From Eubacteriales bacterium (lineage in GTDB: Bacteria > Bacillota > Clostridia > Lachnospirales > Lachnospiraceae): a stretch of 64,000 nt of DNA. Below are positions 45,859-55,218 of the stretch, one piece after another. How positions within the stretch are numbered: position 1 is the stretch's first letter; each line of letters starts with the position of its first letter. The notes below the pieces were generated by a model that was not told where the DNA came from, did no database searches, and saw only the letters and a program-made list of their open reading frames with translations. The stretch covers positions 1-64,000 of the forward strand of contig JAUNNI010000001.1 in assembly GCA_030531555.1 (NCBI GenBank), read 5' to 3'. A program made the position numbers and the translations under genes.

Positions 45859-46472
45859 CAAAAATAAAGTTATGCGGATTAACAAGAGCCTGCGATATTG
45901 AGACAGTCAATCAATTAAAGCCCGATTATATCGGATTCGTTTTTTGGCCAAAAAGTAAAAGAAATTTATCGAAAGAGCAGGCAAAAGAACTAAAAAGCCT
46001 TTTGGATCCAGAGATTCAGGTGATCGGAGTTTTTGTGGATGAAAATATGGATACTGTTGCGAATCTTTTGGAAGAAGGCATCATAGATATTGCCCAGCTT
46101 CACGGTTCCGAGGATGAAGAATATATAGAAACCTTAAGAAATCGTACTGGAAAAATCATTTTCAAGGCATTTACCATCAAAGATTTGGATGCGGTGGAAA
46201 GAGCCAATGCAAGTAATGCCGACTGTGTTCTTGTTGATTCGGGAAAAGGAAGCGGTGTAGCTTTCGACTGGAATTTATTAAAAGAAATGAAACGACCATA
46301 TCTTCTTGCCGGTGGCCTCAGTCTTTCCAATGTGGAAGAAGCCATTACTCTCATTAAGCCATATGGGGTGGATGTCAGCAGTGGCATTGAATCAGATGGT
46401 AAGAAAGATGTGAAAAAAATGATAGAATTTGTGAATAGAGTTAGATGCTTAGCATCGGGAAAGGAAGAATAA
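45855..46472 (+). CDS. trpF: phosphoribosylanthranilate isomerase
   Basis: The 205-residue barrel converts phosphoribosylanthranilate to the carboxyphenylamino deoxyribulose phosphate. The catalytic Cys 7 is in KLCGLTR, and the Asp in [18 protein letters not shown] and GVDVSSGIE form the phosphate site. It is separate from TrpC, unlike the E. coli fusion. It is coupled to trpC by a 4-bp overlap and lies 1 bp before trpB. Confidence 0.95.
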   Translation: MTKIKLCGLTRACDIETVNQLKPDYIGFVFWPKSKRNLSKEQAKELKSLLDPEIQVIGVFVDENMDTVANLLEEGIIDIAQLHGSEDEEYIETLRNRTGKIIFKAFTIKDLDAVERANASNADCVLVDSGKGSGVAFDWNLLKEMKRPYLLAGGLSLSNVEEAITLIKPYGVDVSSGIESDGKKDVKKMIEFVNRVRCLASGKEE

Positions 46473-46473
46473 T

Positions 46474-47664
46474 ATGAGCAATCCAAACGGACGCTTCGGA
46501 ATTCATGGTGGACAGTATATTCCAGAAACATTAATGAATGCTGTCATTGAATTGGAAGAAGCTTATAATCATTATAAAAATGACCCGGAATTCAATAAGG
46601 AACTGTCCGAATTATTCAATGAATATGCCGGAAGACCTTCCCGCCTTTATTATGCGGAGAAAATGACAAAAGATCTTGGCGGCGCCAAAATCTATTTAAA
46701 ACGTGAAGATCTCAATCATACAGGTGCTCATAAAATTAACAACGTATTAGGTCAGGCTCTTCTTGCAAAAAAGATGGGGAAAACTCGTTTGATCGCAGAG
46801 ACAGGGGCGGGCCAGCATGGTGTTGCTACCGCCACGGCAGCAGCCCTTATGGGTATGGAATGTGTTGTATTTATGGGCGAGGAGGATACGATTCGTCAGG
46901 CGCTGAATGTTTATCGTATGCGTCTCCTTGGCTCGGAAGTTATTCCCGTAAAATCGGGAACAGCAACCCTGAAAGATGCCGTATCTGAAGCCATGAGAGA
47001 GTGGACTTCCCGCATCAGCGATACCCATTATTGTCTGGGTTCAGTTATGGGACCTCATCCATTCCCAACCATTGTACGTGATTTCCAGGCGGTAATTTCC
47101 AAAGAAATCAAGAAACAGATTTTAGAAAAAGAAGGCAAACTTCCAGATGCAGTGATTGCATGTGTTGGTGGTGGCTCCAATGCCATTGGTGCTTTTTATC
47201 ATTTTATAGAAGATGAAGGAGTACAGTTAATCGGATGTGAGGCAGCAGGTCGTGGTATTGATACCTTTGAGACAGCAGCAACCGTTAATACCGGTAGAGT
47301 GGGTATCTTCCATGGTATGAAATCTTATTTCTGCCAGGATGAATATGGCCAGATTGCTCCGGTTTATTCGATTTCTGCTGGTTTAGACTATCCAGGAATT
47401 GGTCCGGAACATGCTCATCTTCATGATATTGGAAGAGCAAAATACGTGCCGGTAACTGACGATGAAGCAGTAAATGCTTTTGAATATTTAGCGAAAACAG
47501 AGGGGATTATTCCAGCAATCGAATCTGCTCATGCAGTTGCCCATGCCATGAAGCTTGCTCCAACAATGGATAAAGATCAGATTATTGTCATTAATATTTC
47601 CGGCAGAGGCGACAAAGACTGTGCAGCCATCGCCCGTTACAGAGGGGAGGATATCCATGAGTAA
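46474..47664 (+). CDS. trpB: tryptophan synthase beta subunit
   Basis: The 396-residue PLP enzyme condenses indole with serine. The PLP lysine is K87 in HTGAHKINN, the glycine loop is [13 protein letters not shown] and AETGAGQHG is the usual substrate loop. It is a standard TrpB1. The start is 1 bp after trpF, and the last 8 bp overlap trpA, as expected for subunits that form a channelled complex. Confidence 0.96.
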   Translation: MSNPNGRFGIHGGQYIPETLMNAVIELEEAYNHYKNDPEFNKELSELFNEYAGRPSRLYYAEKMTKDLGGAKIYLKREDLNHTGAHKINNVLGQALLAKKMGKTRLIAETGAGQHGVATATAAALMGMECVVFMGEEDTIRQALNVYRMRLLGSEVIPVKSGTATLKDAVSEAMREWTSRISDTHYCLGSVMGPHPFPTIVRDFQAVISKEIKKQILEKEGKLPDAVIACVGGGSNAIGAFYHFIEDEGVQLIGCEAAGRGIDTFETAATVNTGRVGIFHGMKSYFCQDEYGQIAPVYSISAGLDYPGIGPEHAHLHDIGRAKYVPVTDDEAVNAFEYLAKTEGIIPAIESAHAVAHAMKLAPTMDKDQIIVINISGRGDKDCAAIARYRGEDIHE

Positions 47665-48424
47665 GATTAAAAATGCATTTGCAAATGGAAAAGCTTTTAT
47701 TCCATTTATCACCTGTGGGGATCCGGATCTTGCAACCACAGCGGCAGTTGTTCGTGAGGCTGTTAAAAATGGTGCAGATTTAGTGGAGCTTGGAATTCCA
47801 TTTTCTGATCCTACCGCAGAAGGCCCTGTTATACAGGAAGCCAACATTCGAGCTTTAAAAAATGGTGTGACAACCGACAAGATTTTTGATCTGGTTCGTG
47901 ATCTTCGTCAGGATGTGACCGTACCAATGGTATTTATGACTTATGCCAATGTGGTATTTTCTTATGGCGCAGAGCGTTTTATTTCTACCTGTCAGGAAAT
48001 TGGTATGGATGGCTTGATTCTTCCAGATCTTCCATACGAAGAAAAAGAAGAATTTCAGGATCTTTGCGACAAATATGATATCGATCTGATCTCTTTGATT
48101 GCACCGACTTCAGAAAACCGTATTGCCATGATTGCCAAAGAAGCATCCGGCTTTATCTATGTGGTTTCCAGTTTGGGTGTTACTGGAACCAGAACTGAAA
48201 TTAAGACAGATTTGGCATCTATTGTCAAAGTAATCCGTGAGAATACGGATGTACCATGTGCCATTGGTTTTGGAATCTCCACACCGGAACAGGCTGCAAA
48301 GATGTCCTCCATCTCCGATGGAGCTATTGTTGGTTCTGCAATCATCAAGATTCTTGCAAAGTATGGCACTGAGGCTGCCAAATATGTAGGAGAATATGTA
48401 AAATCCATGAAGGATGCCATGTAA
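47657..48424 (+). CDS. trpA: tryptophan synthase alpha subunit
   Basis: The 255-residue TIM barrel splits indole-3-glycerol phosphate for TrpB. Catalytic Glu 44 is in [10 protein letters not shown]. The second acidic residue, Asp 60 of Salmonella (ADGP), is replaced by Glu 55 in [19 protein letters not shown] and the GFGISTPEQ phosphate loop are present. The start is ATG 47657 after GGGGAGG; a longer upstream in-frame extension would lie inside trpB. It ends the operon, and a terminator follows. Confidence 0.94.
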   Translation: MSKIKNAFANGKAFIPFITCGDPDLATTAAVVREAVKNGADLVELGIPFSDPTAEGPVIQEANIRALKNGVTTDKIFDLVRDLRQDVTVPMVFMTYANVVFSYGAERFISTCQEIGMDGLILPDLPYEEKEEFQDLCDKYDIDLISLIAPTSENRIAMIAKEASGFIYVVSSLGVTGTRTEIKTDLASIVKVIRENTDVPCAIGFGISTPEQAAKMSSISDGAIVGSAIIKILAKYGTEAAKYVGEYVKSMKDAM

Positions 48425-48509
48425 AAATATGGATTAGATTCCATGAAGATTCTTGAACGTTGTCGAGTAATACATGGGAGATTTTACGAAAGAAAAATTG
48501 AAAAAATAG

Positions 48510-48563
48510 AAAATAGCCGACCGGAAAATTGTGATAAAAAATCAGTTCCGGCCGGCTATTTTT
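48510..48563 (+). terminator. trp operon terminator
   Basis: The 17-nt arms at 48510-48526 and 48546-48562 pair with one mismatch (AAAATAGCCG and CCGGAA blocks). A short T-run closes the right arm. It also resembles a bidirectional element because of the A-rich left flank. Confidence 0.85.
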
Positions 48564-48690
48564 ACGCTTCGTATTTTACCAAAAAGATGGTCCGATATTG
48601 CAAAAATCCTATTTTCATAATGATACAATCTATCTTAGGAAACTATGTTCAAATCACCTTTGAAGGGTGAGATAAGGATGGTAGAGAATT

Positions 48691-50262
48691 ATGGCGAAAG
48701 CAAAATGGGAATTTTTTAAAGGAAATAGAGAAAACTGGTTTTCCCATGAGATGTATAACTGGATGGAACCGGCCACTTTTTTAGAGTATCCAATCATGCA
48801 TAAAAATTGTGTGGATTCTAAAATACGTGAAGTGTTGGCCCCTTATATCAATTTGATGGTAATTTCCGTGACTTATTATGAAGCTGGAACTTACCAGGAA
48901 GAAGGAAAACCATTATTGACGAATATCCCTGCCTTTTATCTGGTGAGAATGAAGGAAGTTCTTTCCGGAAAACATGTTGCTAATGTGAAGCTGTTCCTTC
49001 CTGTGAAATGGAATCAGCGTTTCATGGGAATCGCAGGAGCGGGTTCCAATTTAGAAACTGACTGGGATAAAGAGCAGACCACCAACATTACCTCCTGGCC
49101 AATGGCAGTAAAAAACGGCTTTGCCTGCGTAGTAAATGATGGTGCAACAGGTATGTTTGTGGATGCCAGCTGGGGATTTAAAGAAGATGGTTCTTTGGAA
49201 TGGGATATGATTGAAAACTGGGCCTTCCGTGGAACCCATATCATTACACAGGCCGCAAAAGCTGTGGTGGAATTTGTTTATGATGCAAAGATTTATAAAT
49301 CTTATATGCATGGAACCTCCGGTGGAGCCAGACAGATTATGGCAGAAGCCCAGGAATACCCGGAAGATTATGATGGATTATGGGCCGATGGACCATTATT
49401 TGATTATTATAATATGATGTTTTCCTGTTTGTGGGCGGCACTCGTTTTCTTCAATGAACCGCATAAAGTGGATCTTGATAAATACCGTGCAGCTAAAGCA
49501 TTGGCGAGGGCCATGGCAGATGAGCTTCCTGGAGCCTTTGACCTTGAGAAAAAAGAATGGATGCATTATCTGCAGCAGCTTCCTGGAATGGAAACTCCTG
49601 CTGGTCCAATCACAAGGGAAGACTTAGAAGTGATGATTCGTGTCTGGAACGGTCCGGTGATGTCGGATGGAACCAGAATCACTTATGGTTTTGGACCTGA
49701 GATTACTCAGTGGCCGGTGGGACCAAGAAATTTTGGTTATCTTCGCATCAAGGAAAATGGAGAACCTTCTTTGATTCCATTTGCTCTTCAGATGATGCGC
49801 TGGATTAAGAGAGATCCTGATTGGGATTTTCGCACTTGCACTTATACGGAATTCGAACAGCTTTATAAAGAACATAAAGAGGAATTCCAATGGCTTTCCT
49901 GTTATAAAACAGATCTTCGCAAGCTGGCAGATTATAATACCAAGCTGATTCTGACTCATGGCACGGGAGACCATATTGTTCCAAACCAGCTTTCATTGGA
50001 TTACTACAAAGAAGCTTGCACTTACTTTAGCTCTGAAGAAGAAATGAAGAGAAATTTCCGTATCTTTTTCCCAAGATTTGGTGGTCATGCCCTCTATGAT
50101 TGGGATGGACCAAATGTCATCAATGCCTCTGGTCTTCGTGCACTTATGGATTGGGTAGAATGTGAGAAGGCGCCAGAATATATTGAGACAATGAATTATG
50201 ATTTCGAGAAAGATCAGTTAATCCAGAAATCGAAAGTATCGGTTTATTCCATGGCGAAATAG
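48691..50262 (+). CDS. tannase/feruloyl-esterase-like alpha/beta hydrolase
   Basis: The 523-residue protein matches the tannase/feruloyl-esterase family in layout. It has VKLFLPVKWNQRFMGIAGAG, the nucleophile loop HGTSGGARQIMAEAQEYPEDYDG (Ser 210), LILTHGTGDHIVP (Asp 427) and FGGHALYDWDGPN (His 466). Family members hydrolyse phenolic or other esters. The CS-D-HC cysteine pair is lost on both sides: Thr 209 before Ser and Ala 467 after His. There is no signal peptide, so it probably acts inside the cell on an imported ester. It heads a hydrolase and ABC-transporter locus. Confidence 0.8.
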   Translation: MAKAKWEFFKGNRENWFSHEMYNWMEPATFLEYPIMHKNCVDSKIREVLAPYINLMVISVTYYEAGTYQEEGKPLLTNIPAFYLVRMKEVLSGKHVANVKLFLPVKWNQRFMGIAGAGSNLETDWDKEQTTNITSWPMAVKNGFACVVNDGATGMFVDASWGFKEDGSLEWDMIENWAFRGTHIITQAAKAVVEFVYDAKIYKSYMHGTSGGARQIMAEAQEYPEDYDGLWADGPLFDYYNMMFSCLWAALVFFNEPHKVDLDKYRAAKALARAMADELPGAFDLEKKEWMHYLQQLPGMETPAGPITREDLEVMIRVWNGPVMSDGTRITYGFGPEITQWPVGPRNFGYLRIKENGEPSLIPFALQMMRWIKRDPDWDFRTCTYTEFEQLYKEHKEEFQWLSCYKTDLRKLADYNTKLILTHGTGDHIVPNQLSLDYYKEACTYFSSEEEMKRNFRIFFPRFGGHALYDWDGPNVINASGLRALMDWVECEKAPEYIETMNYDFEKDQLIQKSKVSVYSMAK

Positions 50263-50304
50263 AAGCATTCATTGGGAAATAATCGATCTTTAGGGGGAAA
50301 GAGG

Positions 50305-51537
50305 ATGAATCAAAAGAAATTGACAGTTCCAGAAGAAGTTGGATTTTCTTCAGAACATTTAAAATATATCGATGAAGTCATGGAACGAGCCATTGATGAA
50401 AAAGTCATGAAAGGCATGGTTACCCTGGTGGCAAGACATGGAAAGATTGTGCAGTACAAGGCTTACGGGGAGGCCAGAGACGGAGAGCCGATGACGAGGG
50501 ATCATATCTTTCGCCTGGCTTCCATGTCAAAGCCAATCGGAGCTGTAGCACTTTTACAGCTCTTTGATCAGGGAAAGGTAATGCCTTCGGATCCTTTAAG
50601 CGATTATATTCCCGCTTTTGCAAACAGCAAGGTGGCTCTTGCAGACGAAAATGGAGAAATCAGTCTGGTGGATCCCATCCGACCGGTTACAGTTCATGAT
50701 ATTTTGACCATGGAAGCTGGAATTGTGGCCATCCGAGCTCTTGGTGAGGAGGATCAAGCCAGTAAGTATTGTGCCAAACTCTATGAAGAGGCTGGAATCA
50801 TTGATACTATGCATGCTCTAGATACCACCATTGAAGATATGGTGGATCGTCTGGCGGGTCTGCCATTTGCTTCTCAGCCGGGAAGTCGCTGGTATTACAG
50901 CAATCTTTCCTCCATTGTGGGCGGTAGAATCGTGGAGATTGTCACGGGGCAGAATATCAATGATTATATCAAAGAACATATTTTTGAGCCTCTTGGCATG
51001 ACAGAAACCAGCTTCTACCCAGAAGAAGCTTTATGGAATCGTATTCCAGCCGTTTATGAGGTGGGAAGCATGCGACGCCTGGATGAACTTGATGTCATGG
51101 GAACGGATGATACCAGATTGCCATTCGGCCCGGCAAGAAGTTATTTTAGCGTGGCAGCAGGTTTATCTGGAACCGTTATGGATTATTTCCATTTTGCCCA
51201 GATGCTTTGTGATCATGGCAGCTATCATGGAAATCGTATCTTAAGTCCTAATGCAGTCAAGCTCCTTTCTACCAATCATATCAGGGAGCAAAGAACGAAT
51301 CTTTATGGACATGCCTGGGGCTATATGGTAAATGTGCAGGAAGATTACAATACCATGTTTAATTATATGGGATTGGGGTCCTATGGATGGCATGGATATT
51401 GGGGCAGTGTATTCAATGTCTGGCCGGAAAAGGATGTGGTTGCTATTTTCATTTCACAGGTTTCACCGGTTCTTCCATCCTGGAAGATTCAGGAACGTTT
51501 TTTAAATGTGGTAGCAAACGCGATCATCGATCCTTGA
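50305..51537 (+). CDS. beta-lactamase-fold serine hydrolase (class C/esterase type)
   Basis: The 410-residue protein has the penicillin-binding fold motifs SMSK (Ser 73, Lys 76), YSN (Tyr 198) and GLGSYGWHGYWGS in the KTG-equivalent position. This group contains esterases and peptidases as well as beta-lactamases, and the context favours an esterase. No signal peptide is seen. The start is ATG 50305 after GGGGGAAAGAGG. It sits 42 bp after the tannase-like gene and 37 bp before the lipoprotein gene, probably in one operon. Confidence 0.85.
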   Translation: MNQKKLTVPEEVGFSSEHLKYIDEVMERAIDEKVMKGMVTLVARHGKIVQYKAYGEARDGEPMTRDHIFRLASMSKPIGAVALLQLFDQGKVMPSDPLSDYIPAFANSKVALADENGEISLVDPIRPVTVHDILTMEAGIVAIRALGEEDQASKYCAKLYEEAGIIDTMHALDTTIEDMVDRLAGLPFASQPGSRWYYSNLSSIVGGRIVEIVTGQNINDYIKEHIFEPLGMTETSFYPEEALWNRIPAVYEVGSMRRLDELDVMGTDDTRLPFGPARSYFSVAAGLSGTVMDYFHFAQMLCDHGSYHGNRILSPNAVKLLSTNHIREQRTNLYGHAWGYMVNVQEDYNTMFNYMGLGSYGWHGYWGSVFNVWPEKDVVAIFISQVSPVLPSWKIQERFLNVVANAIIDP

Positions 51538-51574
51538 GAATAGAGAAGAAAAAGATGAATTGGGGGTAATGAAA

Positions 51575-52729
51575 ATGAGAATAAGAAAATTTGTAATGGC
51601 TTCCATCTTATCCGTTACCTTATGTGCAGGCATTTTAAGTGCTTGTGGAAACAGTGGAAAGGGTCAGGAAGCAGAATCCACTATGGATGTTACAGTCAAT
51701 GAAACCGGAGAGAAAGTCCATGAAGATTTTTCAGAAAATGTGAATGTCAGCCGCGCCAGCGTTTATGCAAAATCAGAACTTCCTCTTCCAGTAGAAGGAA
51801 TTGGCCGTGGAATTCATACAGATGTGAAAGCAAAAAAAGAATATAAGATTGTAGTTATGACAAGAAACTCCACAAACCCATATATGATTGGTATGTGGGA
51901 CGGTGGTATTCAGGCAGGAAAGGATTTGGGATGTGTTATTCAGGCCATTGCTCCTTCCACCCAGGATGCCATCGATGAGCAGATCAATATCATGGAAACT
52001 TTGATTGAGAAAGGTGTGGATGCCTTTGTCATTCATCCTTCTGATTCCAAGGGAATTCAGCCAGTAATTGATGAATGCAATGAAAAAGGGATTCCAGTTG
52101 TGGCAATCGGCACTGCTCCGGAAAAGGGTGCTTTCATGCGTACCGGTGTTGATTATTACGAAACCGGTTATCTGGTAGCAAAAGAGTTATGTGAAGCTGC
52201 CGGAGGAAAAGGCAAAGCCATCATCTTGGAAGGTCCTTCCGGTGTACAGAATATGGAAGAACGTAAACAGGGGATTACAGATGCCATCAGCGAGTATCCG
52301 GATATGGAAATCGCTGCTTCTCAGACTGCAAACAGCAAACGTGCAGAAGGAATGCAGGTAATGGAAAACCTCTTACAAAATGGCGAGATTAAAGACGGCT
52401 TATCCATCGTGGCAGCTTGTAATGATGAGATGGCTCTTGGCGCTGTTCAGGCATTAAAAGGTGCCAATATGGATGGTGTTTATGTGGGTGGTGCCGATGG
52501 ATCGAAAGATGCTTCTCAGGCCATCAAAGACGGAGATATGTATGTAACATATAACACGGACCCATATGGATCCACCTATCTTGCAGTGACTTATCTGGTA
52601 CAGTATCTCAATGATGGAACGCTTCCGGAAGAATACTTTATTCCATTCCCATCGGAGAGAAATCATCCATTCCTCACAAAAGAAAATGTGGAGGAATACA
52701 TCAATAATGATCGGTGGTTTGCAGAATAA
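51575..52729 (+). CDS. ABC transporter substrate-binding lipoprotein (ribose type)
   Basis: The 384-residue receptor has a signal peptide with lipobox LSAC (Cys 24), an extended linker of about 70 residues and two lobes starting YKIVVMTRNSTNPYMIGMWDGG. A DEMALGAVQAL segment typifies sugar-binding type-1 receptors. The start is ATG 51575, 9 bp after GGGGG; ATG 51569 is also in frame but too close. Its stop overlaps the ATPase-permease start by one base. The ligand is unknown and might be an ester or aryl glycoside, given the hydrolases beside it. Confidence 0.88.
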   Translation: MRIRKFVMASILSVTLCAGILSACGNSGKGQEAESTMDVTVNETGEKVHEDFSENVNVSRASVYAKSELPLPVEGIGRGIHTDVKAKKEYKIVVMTRNSTNPYMIGMWDGGIQAGKDLGCVIQAIAPSTQDAIDEQINIMETLIEKGVDAFVIHPSDSKGIQPVIDECNEKGIPVVAIGTAPEKGAFMRTGVDYYETGYLVAKELCEAAGGKGKAIILEGPSGVQNMEERKQGITDAISEYPDMEIAASQTANSKRAEGMQVMENLLQNGEIKDGLSIVAACNDEMALGAVQALKGANMDGVYVGGADGSKDASQAIKDGDMYVTYNTDPYGSTYLAVTYLVQYLNDGTLPEEYFIPFPSERNHPFLTKENVEEYINNDRWFAE

Positions 52730-55218
52730 TGAACAATCAGCCAATCCTTGAGATTAAAAATTTATCAAAAGCTTTTCCGGGAGTAAAGGCCCTTGATCAG
52801 GTGAACTTTACTCTCTATCCCGGAGAGGTCCATATTATTTCAGGAGAGAACGGTGCCGGCAAGAGTACATTGATCAAATGTATTCTTGGCATCTATTCTG
52901 CAGACGAAGGGGAGATCTGTTATGAAGGCAACAAGGTCTCTTTTTCTAATCCTGCACAATCCATGAAGGCAGGAATTGTGGCGGTGCATCAGGAACTAAG
53001 TCTGATTCCATATTTGAATGCCAGTCAAAACATTTTTTTTGGCCGGGAAGCCTGCTATGGAAAGAGTGGAGTATTAAAGGAAAAAAAGATGACAGAAGAT
53101 GCAAAAAGCATCTTAAAGCGTCTGCATTGTGAGAATCTTCCTTTAAAAACATCGGTGAAGAATCTGGGAATCGCAGATCAGCAGATGATAGAGATTGCCA
53201 AGGCCCTGTCGCATGATTCAAAAGTATTGATTTTTGATGAGCCGACAGCCAGTCTGTCCGATCGTGAAGTGGAGTTTTTATTTGAACAAATTGCCAGCTT
53301 GAAAAAACAGGGGATTGCCATCGTTTATATTTCCCATCGTATGGGAGAATTTACAAGAATTGGAGATAGAGTAACCGTTTTAAGAGATGGAAGATCCATC
53401 GTTACCAAAGCTCTTTCTGAGATTTCCCAAAAAGAACTGACAAGATATATGCTGGGACATGAGCTTGCTTCCAGCATGGCTTCTGAGAATCGAGCTTTTC
53501 AGAAAAAAGGAGAGATAATTCTTGATGTGAGGAATCTATCCGACTATGCTGGAAAAGTAAAAGCTTGTAATCTTCAGGTAAAACGAGGCGAGATTGTAGG
53601 CATTGCAGGCCTTGTAGGAGCGGGAAGAAGTGAGCTTGCCAGAATGATATATGGCATTGATTCCGTGAAATCTGGTCAGGTGATTCTTTCTGGAGAAGAT
53701 GTGACAGGCTATGCTCCATGGAGGATGGTGGAGCATGGCATGGGATTTCTGCCGGAAGACCGTAAAGGGCAGGGACTTGCATTAAAGGCACCCATTTCCT
53801 GGAATGTTACAGGTGCGAGCCTGAAGAAATATTTTCCAAATAGTATGCTATCCCATAAAAAAGAAGAGGGTATTGGTAAAAAATATATCGAAGAGCTAAA
53901 CATTGCAACGCCGGATGGGAAGAAACAATCCGGTGAATTATCCGGAGGAAATCAGCAAAAAGTAGTTATTGCAAAATGGCTTGCAGCGGATACGGATTTT
54001 CTCATCTTTGATGAACCAACCAGAGGCGTAGATATCGGTGCAAAGATGGAAATTTATGAATTAATCCGGCATTTGGCAGCGCAGGGAAAAGGAATTTTGA
54101 TCATTTCCTCCGAACTAGATGAAGTAATAGGTCTGTGCGATAAAATATATACCATGAGTCAGGGTACCATTAGCGGAGAGCAATTCAGAGAGGATTTTGA
54201 TCGGGATATCCTGGGTGAAATGATGTTTTTGGAGGATAAAGATGCAAAGACCGAGGATAGAAATCAGAAAAAATGGAAGTTTCCATCCATTCCACCTGCG
54301 GTTTTCATGCTTGTTATACTCATGGCTTTATTTGCAAGTTTATCCGATCATTATTTTAGCTTTAGCAATTTCATGGGAATCTTTAGTCAGGCAGCCCCTC
54401 TGCTTGTGGTTGCATGTGGACAGACCCTAATCGTTTTAATTCAAGGAACCGATTTGTCCCTGGGAGCAATTATGACAGTCAGTGGAGTATCCTGGATTTT
54501 TCTCTTGAATCTTGGATTGTCCATGCCAATTGCCATTCTCCTTTGCATTCTTTGCGGTGCTTTTATGGGATGGGTCAATGGTTTTATTACGGCAAAAGGA
54601 CTCCTTCCGATTTTTATTGTAACCATCGGAACCCAGAATATCTTTCATTCTATAGCCCTACTGTTATCAAACAGCGAGACTTTATATCATTCCAGTGATT
54701 TCTTCCGTATTATTAGCAAGGGGAAACTGTTGGGAATTACAGTATCCGTGTGGATTGCCATGCTCTGTTTTCTTTTTACTTTATTCATGCTAAAGAAAAC
54801 TCGCTTTGGTATGGCTGTGAAAGGAATCGGAGGGAATAAAGAAGCGATGTATTTTATGGGAATCCGTGTTCCTGTTTATGAAATCCTGGTTTTTCTTTAT
54901 GCCGGAATTATGGCGGCCCTTGCTGGACTTTTGCTGGCTTGCCGTATTGAATCAGGGAATCCCAACGCAGGAAATGGAATGGAATTCAACGCGATTGCTG
55001 CTGTTTTACTTGGAGGAAGCTCCATGCGAGAAGGCCGTGGTGGTGTAGGTGGAACTATCTTTGGAGTTCTTTTTATTCAGCTTCTTCGAAGTGGGCTCAT
55101 GCAAATTGGCGTTTCTTCGGTTTATCAAAATGCAGCCATTGGTATCGTAGTCCTTGCAGCCATTGTCTTTGACGCCTTTTTAAAAAAACGGGATGAAAGT
55201 GGAAGGAGGAGAACATGA
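52729..55218 (+). CDS. ABC transporter ATPase-permease fusion
   Basis: The 829-residue protein joins two RbsA-type ATPase domains to an RbsC-type permease. Domain 1 has GENGAGKSTLIK and DEPTASLSD. Domain 2 has GLVGAGRSELAR, LSGGNQQKVVIAKWL and DEPTRGVDIG. From about residue 518, hydrophobic segments begin (PPAVFMLVILMALFASL) and the permease signature GMEFNAIAAVLLGGSSMREGRGG occurs near residue 745. The usual pattern is separate proteins. At the junction, GGAGG (54231-54235) and an out-of-frame ATG (54242) remain, suggesting an ancestral gene boundary. A second permease gene follows, overlapping by 4 bp, so the channel may be a heterodimer. Confidence 0.88.
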   Translation: MNNQPILEIKNLSKAFPGVKALDQVNFTLYPGEVHIISGENGAGKSTLIKCILGIYSADEGEICYEGNKVSFSNPAQSMKAGIVAVHQELSLIPYLNASQNIFFGREACYGKSGVLKEKKMTEDAKSILKRLHCENLPLKTSVKNLGIADQQMIEIAKALSHDSKVLIFDEPTASLSDREVEFLFEQIASLKKQGIAIVYISHRMGEFTRIGDRVTVLRDGRSIVTKALSEISQKELTRYMLGHELASSMASENRAFQKKGEIILDVRNLSDYAGKVKACNLQVKRGEIVGIAGLVGAGRSELARMIYGIDSVKSGQVILSGEDVTGYAPWRMVEHGMGFLPEDRKGQGLALKAPISWNVTGASLKKYFPNSMLSHKKEEGIGKKYIEELNIATPDGKKQSGELSGGNQQKVVIAKWLAADTDFLIFDEPTRGVDIGAKMEIYELIRHLAAQGKGILIISSELDEVIGLCDKIYTMSQGTISGEQFREDFDRDILGEMMFLEDKDAKTEDRNQKKWKFPSIPPAVFMLVILMALFASLSDHYFSFSNFMGIFSQAAPLLVVACGQTLIVLIQGTDLSLGAIMTVSGVSWIFLLNLGLSMPIAILLCILCGAFMGWVNGFITAKGLLPIFIVTIGTQNIFHSIALLLSNSETLYHSSDFFRIISKGKLLGITVSVWIAMLCFLFTLFMLKKTRFGMAVKGIGGNKEAMYFMGIRVPVYEILVFLYAGIMAALAGLLLACRIESGNPNAGNGMEFNAIAAVLLGGSSMREGRGGVGGTIFGVLFIQLLRSGLMQIGVSSVYQNAAIGIVVLAAIVFDAFLKKRDESGRRRT

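Noticed and set aside
48443..48670. 75-codon open frame after trpA
   Set aside because: It spans the trp operon terminator and has no family resemblance.
54242..54430. 62-codon open frame starting at the fusion junction
   Set aside because: It is the out-of-frame continuation of the relic start codon. It is described as a finding, not as a gene, since its translation does not resemble a permease after the first residues.
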